From the NCBI GenBank assembly GCA_033239525.1, contig BSYO01000004.1:17026037-17090036 (forward strand): a stretch of DNA of 64,000 bases. Reading direction: 5' to 3'. Of the stretch, positions 23,616 to 34,787 are shown in pieces. The translations under genes and the position numbers were made by a program. Position 1 is the first letter of the stretch; every line of letters starts with the position of its first letter. The notes below the pieces were generated by a model. That model made no database searches. It had not been told where the DNA came from and saw only the letters and a program-made list of their open reading frames with translations. Source of the stretch: Nepenthes gracilis. Lineage: Eukaryota; Streptophyta; Magnoliopsida; Caryophyllales; Nepenthaceae.

Positions 23616-23924
23616 AGTCTTGTGTAATTTTTTCTCCCATTAATCCAAAATACTTACCAAAAAAAAAAAAGAAGTTGACCGGAAGGGAGAAGCCAGAGTT
23701 GATTTACGCCTGAAGGAAGCCCAATCCGGTCAACTTCAAGGGAAGAACGGGAGCCGGAGTAGAAATTGACTCCGGAAAAACGCGGGAACAAACGACTCCG
23801 GAAGCATCCCGAATTTTCGGGAAAGAGCGACTCCAGAAACTTCTGGAAATCTCGAGAAGAAACAACGCCAGGAATCTCTGGAATTCTTTGGAAGAATCAT
23901 GCCCCACCTTCTCACCTCACCGCC

Positions 23925-24074
23925 TATAAATACTGACGAGGGGACTTGGAGGAGGGGAGCAGAGACGAACGGAAGAGAAGGAAGAAGAAGAGGAGAGCAA
24001 AGACGAACGAAAGAGAAAGAAGAAGAAGGATTTCCAAGCCAAACATGAGGAATTGATGTGCATCCTAGGCAAGT
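23925..24074 (+). promoter_or_regulatory. LTR promoter: TATA box, leader, donor-like site
   Basis: TATAAATA at 23925-23932 is followed 137 bp later by CTAG|GCAAGTG (GC at 24069) and TTCTCATACTCAC. That string also follows the GTAAGTG site in element A (7411). The transcription start is not visible; a start about 30 bp after the TATA box is inferred. Confidence 0.6.
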
Positions 24075-25422
24075 GTTCTCATACTCACTATTTGTTAATT
24101 TGTGATTTTTACTCGTTCTCTATCAAGTATTATCGTTCCAATACCCACCCAAATCATAAAAATCATATAGCCCATGATTAATAATCTATGTGCATCGCTT
24201 GCAATGAAATGAGCACCGGAGGACTCCAAAACGATATGCTAAAGTTCTCTTTCTTGAATGCAATTTGAATCGTTAAAGGGAATAAGTTCAAAGAAGAATA
24301 AGAAACGTATAAGCAATCAAAGGAAATCCACATGGCATGTGTGATTACAATGTGAAATGCTTAAGTTCCCAAGCAAAATGAGAAACGAATGCCCAAGTGA
24401 AATGAGAAACGAATGAGTAAACGGTGGGAAGTCCACAATGTGATATGTGATGATATGTGAATGAGGAAACCTCCCAAATGGCGGGAGATACGTTGCATGA
24501 GATACGGTGGACTTTTCCTCAAATGAATATGGAAATAAAATCATGAAACTAGGACCATGGACTTTTAGATGGGTAGTATTCTCTGGCTTGACAAGTCCAT
24601 CACGGTAGAAACCCGAAGAATACTTGGGCCACGTATTCTGGTCGCTTGTGTGTAAGCGGGTGTTGTCCGTGTCACACCTTAGGATACTATTGTGAAAGAA
24701 CGAGGACTGCCCTGGTACCCTGGGGGAATGGGGCGATTACGATATGGCATGATGTGCACGACCCCCCGGATGGGTCGTAAAAGATAATCCCTCACGGCCT
24801 TAGATCATATGGAGTATCATGATCCTTTCCTCGTTCTCTCACATCGTTTGCTAGTATGACCTACTGGCCCTGGTCCGCAAAGATTAAAGTAAATTGATAA
24901 AGCATGTTTCAATGGTAACTAAAGGTTCCAAAACATAATGAATGGCAAATCAATACTTCTAAATGATTCTCTCAAGTCCCATTGTACTTTAAAGACCATG
25001 TTTCCCTTTTCATGTTCCTTCACAGCTTGATAGTGACGTAGGATTTCACTTGCTGAGCTGTATGCTCATGCTTACTATTTTCTCCTCCCAGGTGTTAGTG
25101 TTAAAAATGGCCCCTGAATAGTTGGAACAAGCAAAGGGATCTGGTTGAGCAAAGCCAAATGTCAAAGGCCTGGAGATTAGTTACATCCCCGTTAAGCTTC
25201 CGCAAGTAACTTAAGTATTTAGTTCGCTTCCCGCATTTAATTTTGGGTATATAGAGAACTTGTGGCATCTCTCTTAAGCCAACGTGGTATTTATATACAC
25301 CATGCTGGAGCCACGAATTTTATGTGGCTTTTGGATCCTGTGATATGCTGAAATTATGATACTTGTAGGCATGAATTATTATTGACAGAGAGTTATTTAG
25401 AAAAATAACCCGGTCCGTCACA

Positions 25423-27262
25423 GTTGGTATCAGAGAAAAAGAGAAATGCCTTAGGATTGATCTGAATCGTATGCGGAAGCTTAGGTTAGATTAAGATTGA
25501 TCGAATAAGTAAATAAAGGCGTGTGATGACTAAGTTAGTATGGGTAGTTTTGGTGAGCGCTAAGTTAAAAGCGATAATCGGTTGGCTAGTTTAGTGGCTA
25601 GTTGAAAGATTGAGAGGAGAATGGCGTGCAGAGACACCTTAGTGTTGTGATTTGATCAGTATTACTTGGATTCCAGAATTGATCAATAGTGATTCACGGC
25701 CTAGATTAACTAATCCCGCTTGAGGTGTAAGTTTGACCAGCAGTGGATTGAAGTCCTTAGGTTAATAATTTGTTAAGAAGGGTTGTCTGGTCAACCTAGC
25801 AAGTGTAAGGAATAGGGTGGAGCCATCGGCTCGAGCTTGGTATGACGGAATTAATTTTGGGGATATCAAGTCCTAGGATAATAATTCATAAAATCGTTTT
25901 AACTAAGTGTATGGGCATTTGGGTAGCCGCAAGTCATATTGAGGTTGAAGACATGAATTTTGAGACTTGAGATTACTCTGCGGTGACCCCCATGTCTAGT
26001 AGAAGATATGGCATGTTACCCAAGTTTGATGAGAAGTGAAGACGACCTTGGTTGGTTGGCGTGGAAAACATTAAGAGTCTCAAAGATTAAGTATTAATGT
26101 CCTGTGTGCTCGTGAAAGCTTTAGAAATGAATGCCTTGTGTCAGTGAGACTCTCGGGAGCATATTTTTATATGGTTAGTTTAAACGCAAGATTTAGGGAT
26201 GTCTTTATCCATGGACGGATGGTGAAAGGTTCGATATTTTGAATAAAGGCTCTAAGGCATTTGTTCAAGGTATAAAATATCACCTGTTGTGACAGGAAGT
26301 AAGGCTCTTGGGTATAATAATGTGATTCCTAAATTTATTTAATTGAAGATCCAAGTTTGATACAGACGATATCGAGGTTGTAATATTTTCTTGGGTTTGT
26401 ATTGTAGATCCGATTATTTGGGTTGATCTAAACCATTTTGTGGTGCCAAACTTGATGTGACAACATTAACGATTTGGTCAGTAAGTTGTCGGTCGATCCG
26501 AATTGTGTTAGTAAGCATATTATGCCTCGTAATTGAGGGATTTCAAGTATAAGTCTGAATTAATTGAGATGTCAAGAAATTGGTAAAGTCTTCCCTGTTG
26601 ATCATGTAATGAAGGATCTGCGCTAAGTCAAATTCGCATATGTGGCCACATCCAGACGTTATTGTGGTCGCTGAGGGATGGTGTTCGTGTGACTATTTGA
26701 TCGAGGATGTTATCAGAAGGAAGATTTGGCTAATTTATTGTTTGATCGGTAATTCGAGGTCGTGTCGAATCAATGCCAATCGTCGAGGATCTTAAGCAGG
26801 GCCGTGGAAGTATTGACTTGGGTATTGTGATTAAATACCCCAGAACCTCTGAGGTAAATAGATGGACCGATAAAGTTATTCATGAATTTTGGAAATGGGA
26901 TTGCCTAGGAGGTTGAAGATTTGATAAACAGACCTTGTATGGATAGGCGTAGTTCAAGAATTGTTGTAAAGGCTTGATGATTTCTAAGATCAATTTGGGT
27001 CCATAATGTGTAAAATGTGGATAAATGGAAGTTGTGGTTCCAGCAGTATATAACCACTGTAAAGAACTAAAACATCGTTTGAGTTTTGTAAGTTCGTTGG
27101 CATTTCATGAATTTCATGGGTTGAGTCTTTTGACCATATTCAGGTCCATGTTGAGATGATTTTATCAATAAATTTAAAGAACATGGGGTGCATGTAATTA
27201 TACCATAAATTGTGAACAGCTAATAATCCGTATGCTCCATTGAAGGAAATGCAAGTTTAGCT
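25423..27262 (+). pseudogene. Degenerate gypsy interior with primer site
   Basis: TGGTATCAGAG (25425-25435) is the tRNA-Met primer site. The next bases (TGCCTTAGG..TGAATCGTATGCGGAAGC) match 12600-12640 and, with decay, 34805-34845. Later segments match element A as well: 26635-26700 versus 13915-13975, and 27075-27190 versus 16780-16890. The last carries the pol-like relic CATATTCAGGTCCATGTTG..TCAATAAATTTAAAG. No frame is open. The match stops at about 27262, where minus-strand pol sequence begins. Confidence 0.7.
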
Positions 27263-27285
27263 AGATAAACACCATAAGACCTTCA

Positions 27286-29340
27286 CTAAGGGAATAATAT
27301 TTGTTCAAAGCACCTATCCCTTTTATCTAAAAGTTGCACCGGTTCTTCGATACACAACAGGTCTTGTTCAATTGCCAAGGGCACATAGGCAATAACATGA
27401 GTAAGGTCGTGCACATATTTTCGTAGTATGGGTACATGAAATATATTGTGCACTTCTGATAGATTAAGTGGCAATGCCAAATGGTAAGCCACTTCCCTGA
27501 CCTTCTTTATGATTTCAAAAGGACAGATGAATCTTGGCTTTAGTTTGCCTTTCAGCCCAAATCTCATTGTCCCCTTCAATGGCAATATCTTCAGAAAAAT
27601 GCAATTACCAAATACAAAGTGTAAGTCCAATCTCTTTTGATCTGCATAGCTCTTTTGCTTGCTCTGGGCCGTGTTTAGTTTCTTGTGGATCATTTTAATT
27701 TTGTCAAATGTCTCTCGGATAACTTTTGGGTCAAGAAATTGTCTATCATCGGGTTCTTTCGAATGAAGTGGGGATAGCATTTTCTTTTATATAAAGCTTT
27801 CAAACAGTGACATTTCAATGCTAGCCTGATAACTATTATTATATGCAAATTTTGCCAAGACTAGACGGTCATCCGAGTTACCTTTCATTTTTAGCGGCGC
27901 GGCCCATAGCATATCCTCTAGAATTTGAATGGCACGTTATGATTATCCATCCGTCTAGGGATGATATCCTATACTAAACTTCAGATTCATCCTCAATTCT
28001 CGATGCAAGCTTTCCCAAAATTTAGAAATGAATATGGAATCTTGATTCGACACAATTGATGTTGGCACTCCATGGAGTCTGACAATCTCATTGATATACA
28101 ATTGTGCTAACTGATCACAAAAATATGGCGTTCAGTATAAATGCCGATTGGGAATGCTGCTAGGATGCATTGACTATCCTGGTATTTTGGCCGGGTTGGC
28201 CTTCCTGACATGGCCTAGCTGACGTGGCAAATTATTCTATTGAAATGCTGCCAGATTTGCTAGTTCGGATTAGCTTCGTCGGGGGCGTCTGGCTGCAACA
28301 CAGTAGATTTTGGGGTGTGTACTTTTGTTATTGGCATTGCTGTTCCCCGTGTTCGTGCTCGGTGAGTTTGAGATTCTGATTGTATGTGTAATTGGGCCGG
28401 GATGTTTTTGGCCGATTTAGATGTTGCTCATCTAGTTGGTTTTTGTGTTGATGTTTCGTTTAATTTTATGAATTGGTTCATGGTGATGCTCGGGGAATGC
28501 CCTAGCTTGGTGTTCTACCTCTAATTTAGCAAAACACTTGGAGTTAGAACATTTATTTTGTACTTTCTTTTAATTTAATGTCATTTACTTACTTACCGAA
28601 AAAAAATATGGCGTTCGAATTGCTAGGAAATGAGCTGATTTGATCAGTCGATCAATAATAACCAAAATGGCATCATGATTTCTGGGGGTCCTTCGCAATC
28701 CTAGTACAAAATCCATTATTATCTCCTTCTATTTCCAACGTGGAATCGATAATGGCTGCAGTAAGCCAGATGGCTTCTTTCTTTCAGCCTTTAGCTGCTG
28801 GCATATGAGATATTTTCCCACAAAAAGTACAATCTCCTTCTTCATATTTCTCCATCAGAACATCTTTCTTAGGCCCTGGTACATCTTGTTGATTTCAGGG
28901 TGACTGGTATACCTGAGCGACGAGCCTTTTTCAAGATTTCTTCCTTCAGCTCCTTATTATTAGGTACATATTCGAACTCGAAATCTTACTTCTCTATCAG
29001 TAAGAATGTCAAAATTGGCTTTGGAGTCTCTATTCAAATCTCCAGCAATATTCATTAGAAATGGATCATTTGCTTGTTCATCTTTTTTCTTCTTCAGTAT
29101 CTTAGGCTGAACCTAAAAATATACTAATATCATTCAATTGCCTTGCACATACTGCTGGATGTTGCATTGCTTCATACTCTCCAGCATCTCTATCTCCTTT
29201 ATCTGCAATCTTTCTAAGAAATTTGTACGGGAACTTTGAGCATCAAATATGATGTTAGCCTTTCTAGGTTGATACTGAATTTCACAATCATAGTCTTTTA
29301 GAAAATCAATCCATCATAGTTTAATTGGCTAACAAAAATT
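27286..29340 (-). pseudogene. Gypsy pol fragment: RNase H end to integrase C-terminus
   Basis: Read from 29340 down to 27286 it matches, in order, the RNase H/connection region, the integrase zinc-finger region, the integrase core and the integrase C-terminus of the element at 40908-42500. Only the last part (27286-27780, 164 codons) is open, with KGKLKPRFICPFEI and VPILRKYVHD motifs typical of the gypsy integrase tail. The core is broken and interrupted by a LINE copy (28134-28601). Its left end stops short of the chromodomain-like tail. It is unrelated in orientation to the plus-strand interior before it, so it is a separate fragment. Confidence 0.82.
28119..28616 (+). mobile_element. 5'-truncated LINE copy, 15-bp target duplications
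   Basis: AAAAATATGGCGTTC flanks the copy at 28119-28133 and 28602-28616, within integrase sequence that resumes cleanly afterwards. The body (468 bp) has no ORF. It contains GGGGAATGCCC (about 28494), a hairpin (28511-28551), TTACTTACTTACC and a short poly-A interrupted by one G. Confidence 0.88.
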
Positions 29341-29345
29341 AGAAA

Positions 29346-29875
29346 ATTTAGTGAGAAGTGGTGCCATGCCCCCTTTGTCTTCTTCCTTCTTCTTTCTTCT
29401 GTCTTTATGTTCTAAACTTGAATTTTTTTTGACTAGGTGTGGGATGTGTGAGTACAAGTGACTTACCAAAAAAAAGTGTGAGTACAAGTGTCGTATGCCC
29501 CTTTTTTATTTCCTAAATTTAATTAAGTGTAAATTGGCTTAATGTGGAAAATTTATTAAGTATGGGCCGGTTCTCTAGCTCTCTTAATTTTTCTTTAGTT
29601 TTTCTAAGTGTATAAATTTTTCTAGTTGTCTATCGGACTCTTATACTAAAATAATTTAGCTGCAATTTTTTTTATATTGCTAATCGGATGATACGACGGC
29701 TTTTGGGTTGCTATTGTATTGACCATATTACTAATTTTATTAACCAAAACCAAATTGGTCACAAAATTGGGTCTATCAATTAAATTCTATATTATTTTTG
29801 CATCTTGGGTTAAATCTTAATTTTTTAGACTTATGGTATAATTATTAGAATAAGTATATTCATGAAATTCAATCC
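29346..29875 (-). mobile_element. Truncated minus-strand LTR with a 15-bp LINE stub
   Basis: On the minus strand the sequence at 29900-29870 reads GACGAAATTTTTTAAGTGG (pol end and PPT), then an LTR starting TGTAAGGATTGAATTTC. The LTR is AT-rich and is lost before 29346. At 29446-29490, GTGTGAGTACAAGTG is duplicated around only ACTTACC plus A8. I see nothing else in it. Confidence 0.6.
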
Positions 29876-30118
29876 TTACAATTCCACCACTTAAAAAATT
29901 TCGTCCTCAAAATTTTAAGAAATTACATATCCTAGGGAAATAAATGAGGATATCTATTGCGGATGTCTTCGTGTTCCTAGGTACCTCTTCTTGTGAGTGA
30001 TTATGCTACAAGACCTTTATTGAACTCCTTAATGGTTCCACCCCTTAATAGTTCTTCTTTACTTTTATTTACAAGGCTTGAACTCCTGTAAAACATCTAA
30101 AGGGAAAACAAAGGAAGT
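29876..30118 (-). pseudogene. End of gypsy pol before the PPT, minus strand
   Basis: TTTCGTCCTCAAAATTTT and the next 150 bp align with the end of pol at 40870-41020 (AGTGAGGATA..TGTCTCGGAT..GTGAATGATT). The frame is broken. At about 30060-30118 it becomes similar to minus-strand LTR sequence (CATCTAAAGGG..AGTGAGTC), so a deletion joins the two. Confidence 0.55.
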
Positions 30119-30248
30119 GAGTGAGTCAAATATTCGTGTGTTCAGTGGTTACTGGCGTGTAGAGAGAGAATCTCTCTCTTCTCTCTTCGATTTCAAATTC
30201 GAAATCACCCATGCCACCTCTCCCGTCTCCAGCGGCGATTTTGCCACC

Positions 30249-32026
30249 ATGGCCGGCCCTTTGAGCGTGCCTATTGAACCTCCCTCTTCTCCCAGCTCCC
30301 AAAGATCTGACCCGTCCACTTCACCCGACTTTCATTCGTGTGCGGATGCCCTTTCTCTTTCTACCGGTTCTTCGCCTGCGGAGGGCTTCCCGGCATTTTC
30401 TTGGCCGGTTAGTGATCCGGTCTCGTCCTGCTTATCGGGGTCTGAAACCGTCGAAAACCATGGTTTCACTCCTTCTCCTGCGCTGAAATTTTTCCCTCCA
30501 CAGTTCATGGACGGTGAAGTTGCGCGTATCTCGCCCCCCCGAAGTGCTTCAACAGAGCCAGCTGACCTGAAAATCGACTCTTCTTGGATGCTTCTCTGGT
30601 AAGGGCCTTCATTTCCATGCCGTGGGCAACATTGCTCGTCGGATTTGGCATCATTTTGGCCTCTGTCATGTTGCGGAAGGCGCTAACGGCCTCTTTCTCT
30701 TTCGATTCTCCTCAGATGTGAATTCAAACATGTTCGCGCAGCCCCATGGACTTTCAGAGGTAATTCTCTTTTTCTCAAGCGTTGGCTCTCGGGTATGCCT
30801 ATGGTTAGAGAACAGTTGATTTCTTTCCCTGTTTGGATTAAATTGAAAAATGTTCCTGCTGATTACTGGACCCCTCTCGGGCTCTGTTGGATTAGTAGCG
30901 CAGTGGGAAAACCCCTCCATCTTGATTCATCCGCTGCCAAACTGAATCGTTTGCATACTGCTCGTGTGTGTGTCGAAATCACTCCCGATGCGGTGCTCCC
31001 GTCCAAGATTTTCTTAAATTGCTCTGCAAATGAGGTGGAGGAAGCTACTGTTGTGGAGGTGGAAATGTCGGGTTCTCGAACTAGGGGAGGTCGCAGCTCT
31101 TCTCTAGGCTGCTCTAAATCTGCTGCTTGCAGCCAGGACAGTAACCTGATGTCAAGTGGGTCCTCTGGCCCTGATGGACCGTCCCAGCCGTGTGAGACCC
31201 AGTCAACTGACTCTCCTGGTTTGGCTCCCCGTCATGCTGTTACGAATTCTTTGGACCTGAATGACTTGATGCCCGGTTTGGATCATCCTAAGCTGGATGC
31301 GCTTTCTGCATCAGTGGTTTCTGTGATGGATCCTTTGGATATTGCCCCCAAATTGGCTCCCTGCCCTACTATGATGCCAGATTGCGATCTGTTGAATGAG
31401 CAGTCTCATGCTCTGGCTACTTACTCAGTATCTCCAGCTCCATATGCTCATCCGAAATCCGATGCTGTGATTCGGGGTCTTGGGCTAGATTCTGGCCCAG
31501 AGGATTTTATGGATAATGGAGTTGCCATGTTGCCCTGTAGGGAGAACTCCGATGAGGGCCGAGTGGCTGCTCTTGACAAGGTGGATGATTCCAATGTGTT
31601 ACACCTACATTCCCCTGATGATGAGGTGGCTGATTTGGTTTCAGCTCCTTTTTTGTTGTCTATAGCCCCTAGGCGTTCGATTTGCCTTTCAAATGCCACC
31701 GGTCGAATGGATGGCCCTCCTGATGCGCTCCCCAAACGGTCGGTCCCTGAAAATGATACAGATAGTGAATGTACTCCTATCTCTATCCAGCGTATAACAA
31801 AAAAGTATGGCTTGATTCGGTCAAGCATATCGGTTAGAGTTCTACAAACCCCTATATGTCTTCTGCTGAAATTTCTGTGGGGCGGGCTATTGTCTACTCT
31901 ACTGAGAAATTTTTAAGCGTCAATGAGGCGATGGATCTGGAATGTGAATCTTGGAAGCCATCAAAATCACGGAAAAAGAAAAAATCCAAAAATGCCAGGG
32001 CTTCTCCGAAAGCCTTGGCCCTTTGA
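30249..32026 (+). pseudogene. LINE ORF1, DUF4283-like RNA-binding protein, frameshifted
   Basis: The start is ATG in a strong context (GCCACCATGG), with MAGP as in the second LINE at 37142. After a Ser/Pro-rich N-terminus comes a DUF4283-like region: a HAVGNIARRIW segment, then WIKLKNVPADYW, GLCWISSAVGKPL and TARVCVEI motifs (about 30620-30990). A long Ser/Asp-rich low-complexity part follows, ending in a basic tail (KSRKKKKSKNARASPKALA) at the TGA at 32024. No CCHC knuckle is seen. Three frameshifts (near 30600, 30780 and 31835) break it. ORF1 proteins of this type bind LINE RNA. The family call is firm; function as written is lost. Confidence 0.85.
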
Positions 32027-33672
32027 TGTTTGCTTACCGGCTGAAAATAATTGCTGATTTAGGCTTGGCAATTGGTTCGGGCTCCTTTCGATTGATTGAA
32101 CTTTTGTCCATGGCTTCTCCAAGATCTCTCTTGGCTCCTCTAGCACATGTTGAATTTCTTTTTGAAGCTGGCAGTGCCCTACTTGTCTGCTGAAAGTTCT
32201 ACTGTCAAAAGTTTTTGCTGAAACTGAGCTGCTGGCTGCTCTACTCGAAGGGCATTCTATCCTTCTTGACTGATGACTCGGTTCTGGTACCAGCATCCTT
32301 AGCGTGTTTTGGGCAGTCTGGAGGCTGGAACCGAAATGCAATTGTTACCTTTATTCCTTGCTTGATGCTCATTAGCTGGGATCTTGTTTTGGTGACATTG
32401 GTTGTTGTATTTTGGGATTTCAATTTCTGTTTGTTGGGCATCAACAATCAAGCGCTTGTTGGATGATAGCAGATGTCTGCGTTGTCTCGCTCTAATTGAT
32501 GCTAGGGTGTGGCATCTGTTTTCTCCAATTTGGCTGAATTAGTGGGTGTTCCTTTTCTGATGGAATGTTGTATGCTGTAATTTGCGCTGGTGAGCAGTAG
32601 CTCCTGAAGGTGGCGTTGCCGTGTAGTTTTGATACTAGTCTTTGTTTGTTGAACAACAAAAGCTCCCGGTGGACCCTTTGTCCTCGCTGCAGCTTGGCCA
32701 GAGTCTGGTTGTTCTTGCTCTTCTTTACATAACTAGGAAAATGTTGTTGCATTGACTGTCATTAGGTCACTGCCACTGAATTCATCTGGGATATCTCATT
32801 TTATGTAACCTCCTTTTTGTTACTGCCTTTGCTGGGTGTGGAAATGCCCACTCCATGCTGATGAATGTGCTGCAGAGTCTCTAGATATGATTTTGATGGC
32901 TAGCTGGTGTTGGCCACTCATGCTGGCGCTTGTTGCTATTGGCTTATTGGATTATAGGCTGATTGCTATTTTAGTTGGTGTTCAATGCTGAATGAAGTGT
33001 TGCCTCAGATTGTGTAGCATCTGATTGATCACATGTGCATTGCCGTGTGATTATCTTGTATTGCTGCTGTTTGGCAGTACTCTGAGCCGATTGTGCCGAG
33101 TAGGATGCTGCTGCTGATCCTCTGCCCTGTGATTGCTGGAGTGTATTTGTGACCACTGTGGTTTGGACTGGTTTGCAGTGCTGATACTGCTATCTGTGTG
33201 GGTGTGGCTGCTCTGAGTTTGCACCGACGGAAAATGAAGATGCTGATTTGCTTGTTCTCATGATATTTTGGATGTCCGGACAGCGGAATACTGCTGCCAT
33301 GTACTTACTCTGTGGGGGTGATTCGCCAGTCGTGATGCGTATGTGATCTGCTAAGACCCAGTGGATGCCGATTCCCAGCTGTCCTGAGCCAATGAAGATC
33401 CGAGATGGATGACAAGATTGTCGTTTATTTTTGCTGAGTCGACCCTATCAATTTGGGAGTAGCTGATCACGAACTTGTTCTTGTGAAATAGTTGACAGAT
33501 TTCATATTCTGTTTTTGTGCTTGTTTTAATGTTTTTTTTCTGATGTACCAGTTGCTCGGGGCATGCCCTAGTGCTTTATGTTTTAACTCCAAGTAAAAAT
33601 ACTTGGAGATAAAACATAGATCTTGTAATTTTTTCTCCCATTAATCCAAAATACTTACTTACCAAAAAAAAA
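32027..33672 (+). mobile_element. Non-coding 3' region of the ORF1-only LINE
   Basis: 1.65 kb without a credible ORF, TG/CTG-rich. Bases 32985-33230 resemble 2840-3085. GGGCATGCCC (33559-33568) is a perfect 10-bp palindrome and corresponds to GGGCAAGCCC at 3584. Hairpin and poly-A follow. Confidence 0.8.
33577..33618 (+). other. LINE 3' hairpin, 18-bp stem
   Basis: TATGTTTTAACTCCAAGT pairs with ACTTGGAGATAAAACATA around AAAAAT, with a single A-A mismatch. See the finding on compensating changes with 23576-23615. Confidence 0.88.
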
Positions 33673-33689
33673 GAGTGAGTCAAATATTC

Positions 33690-34104
33690 AACAAGACTAT
33701 AATAATTAAGGACGTGCTTATTTTATTCAAAATATATCATATAAAGAAAAAGGAGTCGTGATACATATAAAAACACATATATATTTTCAAAATATTTTTA
33801 TGATGCAATTGGCTTTTTTTTCTTGTACTTAATTCTTATTATTTGCCAACATATTCATACCTTGCTTATCTTAAGGAATTGGGACTAGTAGGCCTTACGA
33901 GCTAACAAAATATTTGATCGATATCTGGATTGTATTAGTCCACACCATCAAAGGCCAAAATCGCATGACACAGTGATACTTTCTTCTTTATTTACATCCC
34001 AAAGATAGAATGGATTGTGTTCAGTCGACAAAATCAAAGGCCTTTTCTTCCTTATTTACATCTCAAAGATAGGATGGTACCACCTATTGTCTTCTAGTAG
34101 ACGG
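33690..34104 (-). mobile_element. Decayed minus-strand LTR remnant
   Basis: No ORF. Words such as ATGGATTGTGTTCAGTCGAC..AAAGGCC (about 34010-34042) echo the AGATTGTGTTCAC..AAGGCC hairpin block of minus-strand LTRs, and ACTAGTAGGCC also fits that block. Otherwise AT-rich and unrecognised. Confidence 0.4.
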
Positions 34105-34787
34105 TATAAGGTACCGGATTCTAAATATCATAATTAGGAGTAATTGAGGTAATATAATCAAATTTAGATCCAAAAGTGGTAGGTGGCATTGGCGAGGGAT
34201 GCCCGCTGTGCGCCTGAGCCGGCGCATTTGGCTAACTCTTTGCCGAGCCAATTTTACGTATATTGCCTATTATCTTGATTATTGTGCATTGTTGAGCATT
34301 TGGCTCACTTCTTGCTATTTTCTTCTTTCCAGATGAACATGCCCTTGTACCTAATAAGGCAGAGTAGAGTTTAGGAGCTGGTTAGGCTGCAGATCTTTAT
34401 AGAAGAGCCTTGTGGACTTAGTAATGTGATTTTGTACCTTATGGAGCATTTTGTATCATGTTTGATGGATATGTATTGATGACGTATATGTATGTCGATG
34501 ATTGTACTGATAGTTAGTTTCGTTATATTTAATGGATGTATGTGCTTCCGTAGATCCTTATGGTTTATTTAGGCACCTAGTGGCATCTTATCTGAGCTGA
34601 CATCATAACCGAAATTATGACATTGGTGCCACGTGTTTTGAAATTGTGGCTCTTTGGATCCTATGTTGGGATGTTGTTGATTATATATTGTGCTCTACAA
34701 GAATATTTGTACAAGTTGTATTCGTTTGATAGATATTTTACAGCCAGAATCATGTCAGATTTCATTCAAAAAATATAATCTGTCATA
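34105..34787 (+). mobile_element. Internally deleted LTR (third degenerate element)
   Basis: Starts TATAAGGTACCGGATTC (decayed TGTAAGG; compare 60787) and ends CTGTCATA. At 683 bp it has lost the TATA, donor and array part. It keeps the acceptor-like TCTTCTTTCCAG|ATGA (about 34321-34336) and the U5 part. The primer site after it is decayed to TGATATTAGAG (34790-34800); both differences from TGGTATCAGAG are C-to-T type changes on one strand or the other. Confidence 0.7.

Larger units (their letters stand above)
22865..23679 (+). mobile_element. LINE-tailed chimeric insertion 2 with GAAGTTGAC target duplications
   Basis: GAAGTTGAC lies at 22865-22873 and 23671-23679. The 797-bp body is first a GCCGGAGT / GACGGAGT array (22874-23430), then a LINE 3' end. 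That end has TGCTCGAGGTATGCCC (about 23552-23567), a 17-bp-stem hairpin (23576-23615), TACTTACC and A12. The design matches the insertion at 17309-17882. Removing it restores the inverted pair CCGGTCAAC..GTTGACCGG of the host LTR, which supports the boundaries. Confidence 0.78.
21941..25422 (+). mobile_element. 5' LTR of a second degenerate gypsy element
   Basis: Starts TGTAAGGTTCTGG and ends GGTCCGTCACA; a primer site follows two bases later. The net length is about 2.7 kb without the LINE-tailed insertion at 22874-23670. It holds GCCGGAGT arrays in U3, TATAAATA (23925-23932), a donor-like CTAG|GCAAGTG (GC at 24069), the structured block (24545-24880) and an acceptor-like TCCTCCCAG (AG 25090-25091). 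Its start is closest to the LTRs at 34105 and 60787. The matching 3' LTR is not in the window. Confidence 0.82.
30119..33689 (+). mobile_element. Complete LINE with ORF1 but no ORF2, 17-bp target duplications
   Basis: GAGTGAGTCAAATATTC occurs at 30119-30135 and 33673-33689. The body runs 30136-33672: a 113-bp 5' leader, ORF1 (30249-32026), a 1.65-kb 3' region, a 42-bp hairpin, TTACTTACC and A9. Target duplications of equal sequence at both ends, plus a LINE-type 5' leader, show it is not a 5'-truncated copy. ORF2 (endonuclease, RT, zf-RVT) is absent: ORF1's stop is followed directly by 3' region shared with 2840-3085. It would need another LINE's reverse transcriptase to move. Confidence 0.85.

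Noticed and set aside
31448..31828. 126-codon minus-strand frame
   Set aside because: Antisense shadow of LINE ORF1.
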